From Deltaproteobacteria bacterium (lineage in GTDB: Bacteria > Myxococcota_A > UBA796 > GCA-2862545): a stretch of DNA of 64,000 nucleotides. Positions within the stretch are counted from its first letter, which is position 1; each line of letters starts with the position of its first letter. Positions 26,341 through 36,136 of this stretch are shown piece by piece. The position numbers were made by a program, and so were the translations under genes. The notes below the pieces were generated by a model. The model had not been told where the DNA came from. It made no database searches and was given only the letters and a program-made list of their open reading frames with translations. The DNA lies in contig SBGP01000116.1 of NCBI GenBank assembly GCA_006226595.1, positions 1 to 64,000 on the forward strand, written 5' to 3'.

Positions 26341-28169
26341 GCGACGTCGCCCTCTTCACCCTGCTCGGACCCCTCGGGGTGGCCCTGCTGCTTGTCGTCG
26401 CCGGCAACCTGCGGCGCTCGGGCTATGCCGCACTCGCCCTGTCGCTGCTCATGGCGCAGGCCAACGTCATCGCCTCGGTCATCGTGCTGAGCAAGGCGTG
26501 GGGTGCCCCCGCCGTGACCGTCGAGACTCCGTGGCTATGGGCCTCGGGCAAGACCATGGCCACGGTCGGCGTGCACATCGACCCGATCAGCGCGTCGATG
26601 CTGTTCGTCGTCGCCGTCGTCGCGATGTGCGTGCAGTTCTTCTCGGTGTCGTACCTCTCGGACGAGCCGCGAGAAGGCATCGGCCGCTACTTCACGTGGC
26701 AGTCGCTGTTCCTGTTCTCGATGAACGCGCTCGTGCTCGCGCCGAACCTGCTGCAGCTGTTCGTCGCCTGGGAGCTCGTCGGCCTGTGCAGCTACCTGCT
26801 CATCGGCTTCTGGTACACCAAGCCCAGCGCCGCCGAGGCCGCGCTGAAGGCCTTCTGGATGACCAAGCTGGCCGATCTCGGCCTGATGATCGGCCTCATC
26901 CTCCAGTACCGCTGGACCGGGGAGTTCGCGTTCACCCACGAGGCCGCGGTCGCGCTCGGCCCTATGGTGTCGACGGTCGCGCTGTTCTACTTCATCGCCG
27001 TGATGGGCAAGAGCGCGCAGTTCCCGCTGCACATCTGGCTTCCCGATGCGATGGAAGGCCCGACCCCCGTGTCCGCGCTGCTCCACGCCGCGACCATGGT
27101 CGCCGCGGGCGTGTACCTCGTCGTCCGCGGGTGGCCGATCTTCGAGCTCGCCGAGGATACCCGCCTGTTCATGGCGATGATCGGCGGGTTCACCGCCTTC
27201 TTCGCGGCCTGCGTGGCCATCGTGCAGACCGACATCAAGAAGATCCTCGCGTACTCGACCTGCAGTCAGCTCGGGTACATGGTCGCGGCCCTCGGCGCGG
27301 GCGAGATGACCGCCGGCTACTACCACCTGACGACGCATGCCTTCTTCAAGGCCCTGCTGTTCCTCGGCGCCGGCAGCCTCATCCACGCGGTGCACAGCAA
27401 CGAGCTGTCGAACATGGGCGGGCTGTGGCGCAAGATGCCGGTCACCGCGGTGACCTTCGGCATCGGCACCCTCGCGCTCTCCGGCATTCCGCCGTTCGCC
27501 GGCTTCTTCAGCAAGGACCTCATCCTCGAGGCGCTGCTCCACGGTGCCGAGCACGACCAGCCGCTGCTCTACATTCCGCTGGTGCTCTGTGTCATCGCCG
27601 CCGGCATGACCGCCTACTACATGTTCCGGGTCGTGTTCCTCGCCTTCTTCGGTGAGCCGTCGGCGCATGCTGAGCACGCCCACGAGGGCGACCTCGGCAT
27701 CCTCGGGCCGCTGGTCCTGCTCGCGTGCCTGTCGTTCTTCGCCGGCATCCCCGTGCTCACCTCCCTCACGGGACAGTGGGGGCACGCCGCGCACTTCCAC
27801 GTCACCGGCCTCGGCATGCTGGCGCTGGCGCTGGCGCTGGGCGGCATCGGGCTCGCCTGGCAGCTCCACCTCCGAGGCGGGACGGTTCCCGGGCTCGGCG
27901 CACTCGCCCCGCTCGGTGACATCGCGCGCTCCCACGCCGTGGACCGCTTCTGGCGCAACCTGTACCTGGGCGGCCTTCGCGGCATCGCGAAGAGCGTGGC
28001 CTGGTTCGACCGCTACGTCATCGACGCGCTGATCAACCTCGTCGGCGTCGGCGCGCTCCAGGGTGCGGAGCAGGTGCGCAAGGTCCAGTCCGGACGCGGC
28101 GGAGACTACGTGTACGCCGTATTCCTTGGGCTCATCGTCGCGGTGGCCTGGTCGGTGGTGCTCGCATGA
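26337..28169 (+). CDS. nuoL: Complex I subunit NuoL
   Basis: Antiporter-like pump subunit, 610 residues, start at 26337. Central motifs include FVAWELVGLCSYLLIGFW with the key Glu, MGKSAQFPLHIWLPDAMEGPTPVSALLHAATMV, and KKILAYSTCSQLGYM. After the antiporter core, a His/Glu-rich loop (HAEHAHEGD, about residue 445) and a long C-terminal helix region end the protein, as in other NuoL, where a lateral helix clamps the membrane arm. It overlaps nuoK and nuoM by 4 nt each. Confidence 0.97.
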   Translation: MSDVALFTLLGPLGVALLLVVAGNLRRSGYAALALSLLMAQANVIASVIVLSKAWGAPAVTVETPWLWASGKTMATVGVHIDPISASMLFVVAVVAMCVQFFSVSYLSDEPREGIGRYFTWQSLFLFSMNALVLAPNLLQLFVAWELVGLCSYLLIGFWYTKPSAAEAALKAFWMTKLADLGLMIGLILQYRWTGEFAFTHEAAVALGPMVSTVALFYFIAVMGKSAQFPLHIWLPDAMEGPTPVSALLHAATMVAAGVYLVVRGWPIFELAEDTRLFMAMIGGFTAFFAACVAIVQTDIKKILAYSTCSQLGYMVAALGAGEMTAGYYHLTTHAFFKALLFLGAGSLIHAVHSNELSNMGGLWRKMPVTAVTFGIGTLALSGIPPFAGFFSKDLILEALLHGAEHDQPLLYIPLVLCVIAAGMTAYYMFRVVFLAFFGEPSAHAEHAHEGDLGILGPLVLLACLSFFAGIPVLTSLTGQWGHAAHFHVTGLGMLALALALGGIGLAWQLHLRGGTVPGLGALAPLGDIARSHAVDRFWRNLYLGGLRGIAKSVAWFDRYVIDALINLVGVGALQGAEQVRKVQSGRGGDYVYAVFLGLIVAVAWSVVLA

Positions 28170-29725
28170 CCGGACAGGCCGAGATCGTGAGCAGCACCGT
28201 GGTGCTCGACCCGGTGTTCCCGTGGCTGTCGTTCGTGGTGCTCGCGCCGTTCGCCGCGGCGGTGCTCATTGCGCTGCTCCCCGAGCGCTTCACCCACTAC
28301 CTGGCGCTGGTGGGCGCGACGCTATCGCTGGGCGGCTCGGCGGTGATTGCCGGGAGCTACAGCCCCTCGGTCGGCGGCCTGCAGCTCGCCGAGACCGTCG
28401 AGCTCGTGCCGTCGCTGGGCATTCGCTGGGCGCTGGCGGTGGACGGCTGGGGCGTGGTGCTGCTCCTGCTCACCGGCGTGATCATCTACGCGGGTGTGTG
28501 GGCGAGCTGGACGCTCGAGAAGCGGGTGAAGGAGTTCTTCGTCCTGCTGCTCGTGCTCGTCGCCGGCGTGTTCGGCGTGTTCGTGGCGCAGGACCTGTTC
28601 GTGTTCTTCCTGCTCTACGAGATCGCGGTGCTCCCGATGTACCTGCTGATCGGCATCTGGGGCAGCAGCAACAAGGTCGCCGAGGCCGGGCCCTTCGCCA
28701 TCGTCTTCCGCCTGCTCGACGTCGGCGGCAAGGAATACGCGGCGATGAAGCTCACGCTCATGCTCATCGCGGGCTCGGCGCTGATCCTCGCCGCGATGCT
28801 CGGCATGTACTGGGAGGCGGGCCAGAGCTTCGACCTCGCGGTGCTCGCGCGGACCGAGTTCTCGTCGACGCTTCAGTGGTGGGCCTTCCCCGCGCTGTGG
28901 ATCGGCTTCGGTACCCTGGCTGGCCTGTGGCCCTTCCACACCTGGTCGCCGGATGGCCACGCGGCGGCGCCGACCGCGGTGTCGATGCTGCACGCGGGCG
29001 TGCTCATGAAGCTCGGCGCGTTCGGGGTCATCCGCATCGGCATGATGCTGCTCCCCGAGGGTGCGGCCTGGTGGGCGTTCTGGGTCGGCACGGTCGCGGT
29101 GATCAACGTGCTCTACGGCGCGCTCGGCGCCATGGCCCAGAAGGACCTCAAGTACATCATCGCGTACAGCTCGGTGTCGCACATGGGCATCGTGCTCGTC
29201 GGAGCGGCCACGATGACCGTGAACGGCTGGAACGGCGCCATCTTCCAGATGGTCGCGCACGGCGTGATGACCGGTCTGTTCTTCGCCCTCGTCGGCCTCG
29301 TGTACGAGCGGGCTCATGACCGCTACATCCCCGGCATGGGCGGCTTCGTGCGTCCGATGCCCTTCGTGGCGGCCGCGTTCACCCTCGCGGCGATGTCCTC
29401 GCTCGGTCTGCCCGGCACCGCCGGCTTCGTGGCCGAGTGGCTCGTGTTCCTCGGCGCCTTCGAGAGCGCACACCCGTGGTGGACCTTCCCGGCGCTCGCC
29501 GGTGCGTTCATTACCGCGGTCTACGTGCTCCTCGGCGTGCGGACCATCTTCTACGGCGAGGGCCCGCCCGAGCGCTTCCACGACCTCGAAGATGCCGATG
29601 GCAGCGAGCGCATCGCCCTGTGGATGCTCGGCGGCTGCATCGTGCTCCTCGGGGTCGCACCCGGCATGGTCATGGTGTTCATCGACCCGACCACGGTCGC
29701 CTACCTGCGCATGGCGGTGCCCTGA
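28166..29725 (+). CDS. nuoM: Complex I subunit NuoM
   Basis: Second antiporter-like pump subunit, 519 residues, about 14 helices. Motifs: FFLLYEIAVLPMYLLIGIWG with the conserved Glu, PFHTWSPDGHAAAPTAVSMLHAGVLMKLGAFGVIR with the pump Lys, and KYIIAYSSVSHMGIV. A hydrophilic insertion after helix 5 (VFRLLDVGGKEYAAMK) is within family variation. The stop shares its A with the nuoN start (TGATG). Confidence 0.97.
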   Translation: MTGQAEIVSSTVVLDPVFPWLSFVVLAPFAAAVLIALLPERFTHYLALVGATLSLGGSAVIAGSYSPSVGGLQLAETVELVPSLGIRWALAVDGWGVVLLLLTGVIIYAGVWASWTLEKRVKEFFVLLLVLVAGVFGVFVAQDLFVFFLLYEIAVLPMYLLIGIWGSSNKVAEAGPFAIVFRLLDVGGKEYAAMKLTLMLIAGSALILAAMLGMYWEAGQSFDLAVLARTEFSSTLQWWAFPALWIGFGTLAGLWPFHTWSPDGHAAAPTAVSMLHAGVLMKLGAFGVIRIGMMLLPEGAAWWAFWVGTVAVINVLYGALGAMAQKDLKYIIAYSSVSHMGIVLVGAATMTVNGWNGAIFQMVAHGVMTGLFFALVGLVYERAHDRYIPGMGGFVRPMPFVAAAFTLAAMSSLGLPGTAGFVAEWLVFLGAFESAHPWWTFPALAGAFITAVYVLLGVRTIFYGEGPPERFHDLEDADGSERIALWMLGGCIVLLGVAPGMVMVFIDPTTVAYLRMAVP

Positions 29726-31152
29726 TGTGGGCCTCCCTGTCGCCACTGGCCGCGGACCTGGTGCTCGTCATCGGCGCCTTGTCGCTGCTGATCGTCGATC
29801 TCGTGCTTCCGCACGGCGAGAAGAAGGTGCTCGGCTACGGCACTGCCGGCGTGTTCATCGCCGGGCTGCTCGCGACCTTCCTCCTCGACCTTTCTGGTGA
29901 GGCCCTCGGCGGCGCCTACGTCGGCGACGGCATGGCCCTGCTCGTCAAGCGCATCGTGTACGCCGGCGGCTTCATCGCGGTGCTCGGCAGCCTCGACTAC
30001 GGCGAGCGGCACTGGCCGCTGCGGCAGGGCGAGTACTACCAGCTCATGCTGTACTCCGTGCTCGGCATGGGCCTGCTCGGCGGCGTGGAGGACCTGATCC
30101 TGCTCGCGGTCGCCTTCGAGCTGATGGGCGTGCCGCTGTACGTGATGGCCGCGTTCGCACGCAAGGACAAGCTCGCGGTCGAGGGTGCGCTCAAGCTGTA
30201 CCTCACGGGTGCGGTGTCGTCGGCGGCCACGCTGTACGGCTTCTCGCTGATCTTCGGCGCGGCCCAGTCCACCCGCCTTCAGGACATCGCGGTCGCCGCG
30301 AGCTCGGCTCCGTCGCCGATCCTGTGGCTGGGCGCCTCCGCGGCCCTCGCAGGCATGGGCTTCAAGCTCGGCGTCGTGCCGTTCCACATGTGGGTGCCGG
30401 ACACCTACCGCGGGACCTCGCCACCGTTCGTCGCCTTCCTCGCGGTGGGCCCGAAGGTCGCGGGTATTGCAGCCGTCGCGCGGCTGTTCCTGCACGGGGA
30501 GACCGCGCTGCTCGACGGCGTGGCCCCGTTCGCGCTGCTGCTCGTGTGGAGCACGATCATCGTCGGCAACTGGATGGCGGTGCCGCAGACCAGCGCCCGC
30601 CGCTTGCTCGCGTACTCCGGTGTCGGTCACATGGGCCTGGTGCTGCTCGGCGTCGTCGCCGGCACGCACACCGCCCTCGCCGCGGTGATGTTCTACGGCG
30701 CGGGCTACCTGGTGACGACCGCGGGCGCGTTCCTGGTCGTGTCGGCGCTCACCGACGAGCAGGGCTCCGACGAGCTGGATCGCTTCGCGGGCCTCGCCCA
30801 GAAGAGCCCGTTCCTGGCCTTCGCGATGCTGGTGTTCCTGCTGTCGCTGGGTGGCATCCCCTTCGTCGTCGGCTTCTGGGCCAAGCTGTACCTGTTCCTC
30901 GGCGCGTGGGGCGCCGGCTTCGCGTGGAGTGTGGTCCTCGGGGCCATGGCCAGCGTGGTCGGCCTGTTCTACTACCTGCGGGTCGCGCGCACGATGTACA
31001 TGGACGAGCCCGATGCCCAGGGCATCTCCGTCGACATGGGCACGCAGTTCGCCATCGTGCTCTGCCTGGTGTTCGTGGTCGGCATGGGCGTGGTGCCCCA
31101 GCCCTTCGTCGCCATCGCCGAAGAGGCCGCGAGCGCGCTGCTGCGGCCCTGA
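29725..31152 (+). CDS. nuoN: Complex I subunit NuoN
   Basis: Third antiporter-like subunit, 475 residues from the ATG at 29725. It carries FELMGVPLYVMAAFAR with the conserved Glu, FKLGVVPFHMWVPDTYRGTSPPFVAFLAVGPKVAGI and RRLLAYSGVGHMGLVLLG. Last gene of the operon. nuoE, nuoF and nuoG, which would form the NADH-oxidising module, are absent from the operon and the window. Confidence 0.96.
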   Translation: MWASLSPLAADLVLVIGALSLLIVDLVLPHGEKKVLGYGTAGVFIAGLLATFLLDLSGEALGGAYVGDGMALLVKRIVYAGGFIAVLGSLDYGERHWPLRQGEYYQLMLYSVLGMGLLGGVEDLILLAVAFELMGVPLYVMAAFARKDKLAVEGALKLYLTGAVSSAATLYGFSLIFGAAQSTRLQDIAVAASSAPSPILWLGASAALAGMGFKLGVVPFHMWVPDTYRGTSPPFVAFLAVGPKVAGIAAVARLFLHGETALLDGVAPFALLLVWSTIIVGNWMAVPQTSARRLLAYSGVGHMGLVLLGVVAGTHTALAAVMFYGAGYLVTTAGAFLVVSALTDEQGSDELDRFAGLAQKSPFLAFAMLVFLLSLGGIPFVVGFWAKLYLFLGAWGAGFAWSVVLGAMASVVGLFYYLRVARTMYMDEPDAQGISVDMGTQFAIVLCLVFVVGMGVVPQPFVAIAEEAASALLRP

Positions 31153-31217
31153 GCGCGCGACGGTCTTCCCGCCGGAGCGGGGACGCGCTAAGGTGCGTCA
31201 CTTCCGGAGTCGCCCCC

Positions 31218-31784
31218 ATGCGCCAGCTCACTCTCCTCAGCCTCCTCGCCCTCACCGCGGCCTGCAGCCCCCGCGAGCCCGGCCCCAACGCCGACGAGTT
31301 CGGTGCGGTCACCTTCTGGCGCGTGGCCTCGCTCGAGTCGACCGTCGACAGCTGCACCGACGACCCGGAGTTCGCGTCCGCCACCGAGCCGCCGGCCATC
31401 GAGGAGAACACCTTCCTCATGTACCGAGTGAGCGAGGACGGCGGCAGCGCGCAGTCGATGAGCTGCACCGAGACCCGCGCCTCGTCGTGCACCGAGGGCG
31501 ACCTCACGTTCACGGTGGCCGGGAGCACGCTCAGCACCACCATCGGCCCGGACCTCGTGACCACCGTGGGCGGCTGCAACATCGACGGCCTGCAGGAGTG
31601 GTCGATCACCGACAACGGCGAGACGGGCGTCTTCGCGGTCGCGCTGTCCTTCGTGTTCAGCGGCGACCAGAACGACTGCGACGCGGCCGAGGACATCCTC
31701 TCGAACGACAGCACCAACGGCTTCGGGCTGGCGGACTGCACCGTGACGATGTCCGCCGACCTCGAGTTCTCGACCGTCGACTAG
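31218..31784 (+). CDS. Cys-containing lipoprotein
   Basis: 188 residues. Signal peptide and lipobox LTAAC (Cys16) are clear, and GGAG lies upstream. The mature part is acidic, Thr/Ser-rich, probably beta-sandwich, with about eight Cys that could form disulfides (DSCTDD, MSCTE, SSCTEGD, GGCNID, QNDCDAAE, LADCTV). I do not recognise a family. It is 65 nt downstream of nuoN and could be read through, but the function looks unrelated. It overlaps the convergent kinase gene by 4 nt (shared CTAG). Confidence 0.72.
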   Translation: MRQLTLLSLLALTAACSPREPGPNADEFGAVTFWRVASLESTVDSCTDDPEFASATEPPAIEENTFLMYRVSEDGGSAQSMSCTETRASSCTEGDLTFTVAGSTLSTTIGPDLVTTVGGCNIDGLQEWSITDNGETGVFAVALSFVFSGDQNDCDAAEDILSNDSTNGFGLADCTVTMSADLEFSTVD

Positions 31785-34231
31785 CCGAAGCTGCGCGCCA
31801 GGCGAAAGCCGGTGCTGTAGTTGCGAGTGACCGGCTTGTTCCACGCGCGGTACGCGAGCCGGGCGTGGTTCGCGAGCCCGTACCAGTCGCCGCCGCGGTA
31901 GCCCCGGGGAAGGCTCGGGTCGTCCACGTCGTCGGGCAGGACCACGCGGCCTTCCGGCGTCGGCGGACCGGCCTCGGTGGCGCTGTCCAGCGTCCAGTCG
32001 CGCACGTTGCCGGCCATGCCGTACACGCCGTAGGGCGACACGTCGTCGGGGTAGGCCCACACCGAGGCAGGCTTGGGGCTGCCGACGTGGCTGTTGCGGA
32101 TGCACATCCAGCGCGGGTCGGCATGCTCGCCCCACGGGTAGGCGCGCCCATCCACGCCCCGCGCCGCCTTCTCCCACTCGAACTCGGTGGGCAGGCGCCA
32201 GGGCTGGCCGGTCTTCTCCGCGAGCCAGCGCGCGTAGGCGGTGGCCCCGAACCAGTCGACCATGACCACCGGCGCGTCCGGGTCCCAGGTGTCGCCCTGG
32301 CCGTCGGCCTTGAGGAAGAAGCGGCCGTCCTCGAAGCCGAAGATCAGCGGGCCCGGCTCGTTCGGGTCCGCACTGCGCTCGCGGGGGGCGTGGCGCAGGG
32401 CCTCGGCCTCGTCGATGTCGCCGAGGAACGCGAGGAACTGCGCGTTGGTCACCGGACGCCGCTGGATGAAGAACGGGTCCACGTGCAGCTCGCGTCGCGG
32501 TAGGCAGGGCACGTGGGGGTCGCCGCCGCTCACGAAGGGGCCCCCGGCCACGAAGGCCTCGGCGTCGTCCACGTGGGAGGGCAGGTCGACGTGGAGCACG
32601 ACCTCGCCCTGTCGGCGGATCCACACCGGGACGTGCACGGGCGGTCGGCCCTCGGCGTGAAGCACGACCAGCCAGCTGCCCATGCCCAGGCTGCGGTCGA
32701 TGGGGGTGGTGCCGAGGGACTTGTGGATGCGTGGGACCAGGCGGCGATCGACGGTGTGGTAGCGAAACAGCTGGGCCGACGCCGGCACATCGGTGGTGAG
32801 GACCAGGCGTCCGCGGCCCCTGAGGTAGGCCGCGTGGCGGTGGCTTCGGTCATGGGCCTCGAGCAACAGGCGCAGGCCCGGCGCGTCGCGACCCTCGCGC
32901 TCGGCGGCCTCGTGCTGGGTGCGATAGTGCGCGGCGAGCGCGTTGTGGGCCTCGGCCAGGTCGGCGTCGAGAGTGAGCGCACCCTGCAGGTGATGCACCG
33001 CGCGCACCTCAGCGAGCTCGGCCTCTTCGGCGAGTGCGGCGGCGCGGTCCTCCATCGCCCAGGCCTCGGTCTTGTCGGCGATGGGTGCGAGCGGGGGGAG
33101 CGCGGCGAGTCGGGCCTCGGCGCGGGTTCGGAGCTCGACCGCCTCGCTACGCAGCGCCACGGCTCGCGGGAGTAGTGCCTCGCCCTCGGCGACGGCCTTC
33201 AGGGCCTGCTCGCGACGCTCGGCGCCGTGGAGCCAGGCTCGCACTTCCTCGGCGAGCGCCCCGGCCTCGGGATGGCGCAGGCTCGGCTCGCGCGCCATGG
33301 CCTGCAGGCAGATGCGCTCGAGCTCCGGAGGCACGGAGATGTCAGTGTTCAGCGAGGAGGGGGCGGGGGGCGGCCCCGCGAGCAGGTCGTCCAGCGTCGC
33401 ATCGCTCGACGGGCGGTCGTAGGGCGGGCGGCCGGTGAGCACCTGGTAGAGGACGGCGCCGAGTCCATACACGTCGGCGGACACCGTCAGGTACTCGCCG
33501 CGCGCGGCCTCGGGGGACATCCACGCGGGGGTGCCGACCACCGAGCGGACGTGGGTGCGGATCTCGGAGGGCGCCTGGATGCGGGCCAGGCCCCAGTCGG
33601 CGACCTGGACCTCGCCGAACTCCCCGACCAGGATGTTCGACGGCTTGATGTCGCGGTGCACGACGCCCTTGGCGTGCGCGAAGGCGACGGCCTCACAGGC
33701 GGACGCGAAGAGGTCGACGAGGCGGTGCACGCCGAGGTTCCTGGCGTGGTGCTCGCGGACCACTGCGGACAGGGTGCGCCCGCGGATCTCGGTCATGGTG
33801 AAGTAGTAGCGCCCCTCGCGGGTGCGTCCGAGCTCGTGGACCGGGACGATGCCGGGATGCTGGAGCTGCGCGGTCATCTGCGCTTCCTCGACGAAGCGAG
33901 CGACCACGGCGGGGTTGTCGCCGAGCTCCTTGCGCAGCAGCTTCATCGCCACGGTGCGGCCGAGGTCGCGGTCGCGCACCTTGCGGACCTCGCCGGAGCC
34001 GCCGGCGCCGAGCAGACCGAGGTCCTCGTAGCGCTCTTCGCTGGCGTGGAACTCGGCGATCTCCTCTTCTGAGGCGTCGATGGGGAAGGTGTGCGCCGGG
34101 TGCAGCAGAGCATCGCCGGTGTGCCGCGAGCCATCGGTGAACTGGGAGGGTCCGAGCAGCGCGACCAGCTCGGCCTGGCAGTCGACGGACAGGCCGTAGC
34201 GCTCCATGATCTCGATGAGTCGGTCGCGCAC
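31781..34231 (-). CDS. Protein kinase fused to FGE-like (SUMF1) domain
   Basis: 816 residues from a GTG at 34231 with GGAGGGA upstream. Residues 70-330 form a Hanks-type kinase: GAGGSGEV loop, AMKLL (Lys), HRDIKPSN, and an ADWG motif in place of DFG. A helical/TPR-like middle follows (about 340-500), then a beta-rich segment, and the C-terminal 230 residues are a formylglycine-generating-enzyme/SUMF1-type domain (FFIQRRPVTNAQFLAFL, WRLPTEFEWEKAARG, GMAGNVRDWT, YRGGDW, GFRLAR). This kinase-FGE architecture is known in Myxococcota and Planctomycetes. In most such fusions the FGE part is a C-type-lectin-like fold of unknown role and not a proven sulfatase activator. Confidence 0.9.
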   Translation of the reverse strand: MRDRLIEIMERYGLSVDCQAELVALLGPSQFTDGSRHTGDALLHPAHTFPIDASEEEIAEFHASEERYEDLGLLGAGGSGEVRKVRDRDLGRTVAMKLLRKELGDNPAVVARFVEEAQMTAQLQHPGIVPVHELGRTREGRYYFTMTEIRGRTLSAVVREHHARNLGVHRLVDLFASACEAVAFAHAKGVVHRDIKPSNILVGEFGEVQVADWGLARIQAPSEIRTHVRSVVGTPAWMSPEAARGEYLTVSADVYGLGAVLYQVLTGRPPYDRPSSDATLDDLLAGPPPAPSSLNTDISVPPELERICLQAMAREPSLRHPEAGALAEEVRAWLHGAERREQALKAVAEGEALLPRAVALRSEAVELRTRAEARLAALPPLAPIADKTEAWAMEDRAAALAEEAELAEVRAVHHLQGALTLDADLAEAHNALAAHYRTQHEAAEREGRDAPGLRLLLEAHDRSHRHAAYLRGRGRLVLTTDVPASAQLFRYHTVDRRLVPRIHKSLGTTPIDRSLGMGSWLVVLHAEGRPPVHVPVWIRRQGEVVLHVDLPSHVDDAEAFVAGGPFVSGGDPHVPCLPRRELHVDPFFIQRRPVTNAQFLAFLGDIDEAEALRHAPRERSADPNEPGPLIFGFEDGRFFLKADGQGDTWDPDAPVVMVDWFGATAYARWLAEKTGQPWRLPTEFEWEKAARGVDGRAYPWGEHADPRWMCIRNSHVGSPKPASVWAYPDDVSPYGVYGMAGNVRDWTLDSATEAGPPTPEGRVVLPDDVDDPSLPRGYRGGDWYGLANHARLAYRAWNKPVTRNYSTGFRLARSFG

Positions 34232-34262
34232 GCGTCCCTCCGTGGACGCGCATTGTAGCGGG

Positions 34263-35495
34263 TCAGCCTGGCGTGGCGGCGACGCGGTCCGAGTGCACGT
34301 CTTCCATGCGGATCTGGGCGACGACGCCCGAGGCGGCGGTGAGGGCCGCGACGACCCACACGGCGGCCGTCAGTCCGAAGGCATCGGCGACCAGGCCGGC
34401 GACCAGCGCGCCCACCGCGTAGCCGGCGTCGCGCCACAGGCGGTACACACCGACCGCGGTGGCCCGCCAGCTCGGGTGCGCGGCATCTCCGATCGCAGCG
34501 AGCAGGGCCGGGTAGACCATGGCGGTGCCCGCCCCGAGCAGGATCGAGGCGAGGGCGAAGTGGCCGAAGGCGTGTGCGAGCGCGACGGTCGCGAGGGCGA
34601 GGGACTGCAGGGTCATACCCGCTACGATCATCGGCTTTCGCCCTACGACGTCGGACGTAGCCCCGGTGAACAGCTGCCCAACGCCCCACACCGCGGGGTA
34701 GAGCGCGGCCAGCTGCGCGATCTGGGTCAGGTCCATGCCCGCGGCGGCGTACACCAGCGGGAACAGGCCCCACGCCAGGCCATCATTGAGGTTGTTCACC
34801 AGGCCCGCCTGGCTCGCCGACGACAGGTTGGGGTCGGTGAGCGAGGTGCGGCGAAACACCTGGCGTGGGCTGAGGCTCGGGGCGTCGGCGACGGCGCGCG
34901 CCTCGAGGACCGCGTGGGAGCGGGTCTCGCGAACGAGGACCACGGAGAGCAGCAGGCCGACGGCGGCGTAGGCGATGCCGAGGGCGAAGGGACCGGGGCC
35001 GAGGCCGTAGGTCGCGGCGAGGTAGCCACTCGCCAGCGCCGAGGCGCCGACAGCGAGGTAGCCGGCGAACTCGTTGACCCCCATGGCCAGGCCGCGTTGG
35101 CGTGGGCCGGCGAGGTCGATCTTCATGATCACCGTGGTCGACCACGTGAGGCCCTGGGACACGCCGAGCAGGGCGTTGGCGGCGAGCACCCAGCTCCACG
35201 AGGGAGCGGTGAGCAGCAGGAAGGGTACGGGCAGCGCCACGAGCCAGCCGGCGATGAGCACCCGGCGGCGTCCGTGCAGGTCGGAGAGGCGGCCCGCCAC
35301 GTAGTTCGCGGCGGCCTTGGAGAGTCCGAACACGGCGATGAACGAGAGCATCGCGGACTTCGCCGCGAGACCGAAGTCGTCCTCGGCCAGCATGGGGAGC
35401 ACCGTGCGCTCGAGGCCCACCATCGCGCCGACCAGCCCGTTGACGAGCACGAGCAGCGAGAACTGGGCGAGGTTGGCGCGAATGCCGAGGGTCAT
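34263..35495 (-). CDS. MFS transporter
   Basis: Major facilitator of 410 residues with about 12 helices. The start at 35495 overlaps the upstream regulator (ATGA). The cytoplasmic loop between helices 2 and 3 carries GRLSDLHGRRRVLI, the MFS motif A, repeated in the second half as GATSDVVGRKPMIV. Translational coupling to an ArsR-rhodanese protein suggests a substrate linked to sulfur, metal or thiol stress, such as sulfite/thiosulfate or arsenical export. This rests on neighbourhood only. Confidence 0.85.
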   Translation of the reverse strand: MTLGIRANLAQFSLLVLVNGLVGAMVGLERTVLPMLAEDDFGLAAKSAMLSFIAVFGLSKAAANYVAGRLSDLHGRRRVLIAGWLVALPVPFLLLTAPSWSWVLAANALLGVSQGLTWSTTVIMKIDLAGPRQRGLAMGVNEFAGYLAVGASALASGYLAATYGLGPGPFALGIAYAAVGLLLSVVLVRETRSHAVLEARAVADAPSLSPRQVFRRTSLTDPNLSSASQAGLVNNLNDGLAWGLFPLVYAAAGMDLTQIAQLAALYPAVWGVGQLFTGATSDVVGRKPMIVAGMTLQSLALATVALAHAFGHFALASILLGAGTAMVYPALLAAIGDAAHPSWRATAVGVYRLWRDAGYAVGALVAGLVADAFGLTAAVWVVAALTAASGVVAQIRMEDVHSDRVAATPG

Positions 35496-36136
35496 GCGAT
35501 CGCGCCCCCGTCGGCGACCCACTCGCCGACGCCGTCCTCGAAGCGCACCGCCTCGCGGCCGCTGGCGCGGATCAGGTGGACCGCCTCGTCGGCGTAGGTG
35601 CAGTACGGACCGCGACACGTGGCGACGATGAGGCGGTCGTCGGGCAGTTCGTCGAGGCGGGAGGCCAGCTCGCGGATGGGGATGGACAGCGCGCCTGGGA
35701 GGTGCGCGTGCTCGAACTCGAGACGCGGGCGAACATCGAGCAACACCGCGGTCTTCGAGGCGAGTGCCGCGCGCAGCGCCGGCCGGGAGATCGAGGCTTC
35801 GCCGAAGTAGTCGCGCTTGGCCTGGTCGAGCAGCGGGTGACGCGCTTCGGCGAGCCTACGCAGCGCGACGAAGACCTCGGACACGCCCGCGACGAGGGCG
35901 TACTCGATGGTCGTGCCGAAGCGACGGGTCTCGACGACCCGGGAGCGCTTGAGCACCTGCAGGTGCTGGGAGGTGTTGGCGGTCGACTGCCCGATGGCCG
36001 AGGCGATGGCGTCCACGGAACGCGGTGACTGCAGCAACAGGTCGAGGATCTCGAGCCGGAGGGGGTTGGCCAGGGCCTTGGTGACCTCCGCGAAGGTGGA
36101 GTACACCTCGTTCTTGAACTCGCGAGCACTTGTCAT
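35492..36136 (-). CDS. ArsR-family regulator fused to rhodanese domain
   Basis: 214 residues. An N-terminal winged helix (about 10-95) of the ArsR type (KALANPLRLEILDLLL, SVDAIASAIGQSTANTSQHLQVLKRSRVVETRR) is followed by a rhodanese domain (about 125-205) with the active-site loop CRGPYC. The CVC metal motif of classic ArsR is missing, so the rhodanese Cys may be the sensor (persulfide or thiol chemistry). It heads an operon with the MFS gene. An AT-rich stretch lies just upstream of the ATG. Confidence 0.9.
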   Translation of the reverse strand: MTSAREFKNEVYSTFAEVTKALANPLRLEILDLLLQSPRSVDAIASAIGQSTANTSQHLQVLKRSRVVETRRFGTTIEYALVAGVSEVFVALRRLAEARHPLLDQAKRDYFGEASISRPALRAALASKTAVLLDVRPRLEFEHAHLPGALSIPIRELASRLDELPDDRLIVATCRGPYCTYADEAVHLIRASGREAVRFEDGVGEWVADGGAIA

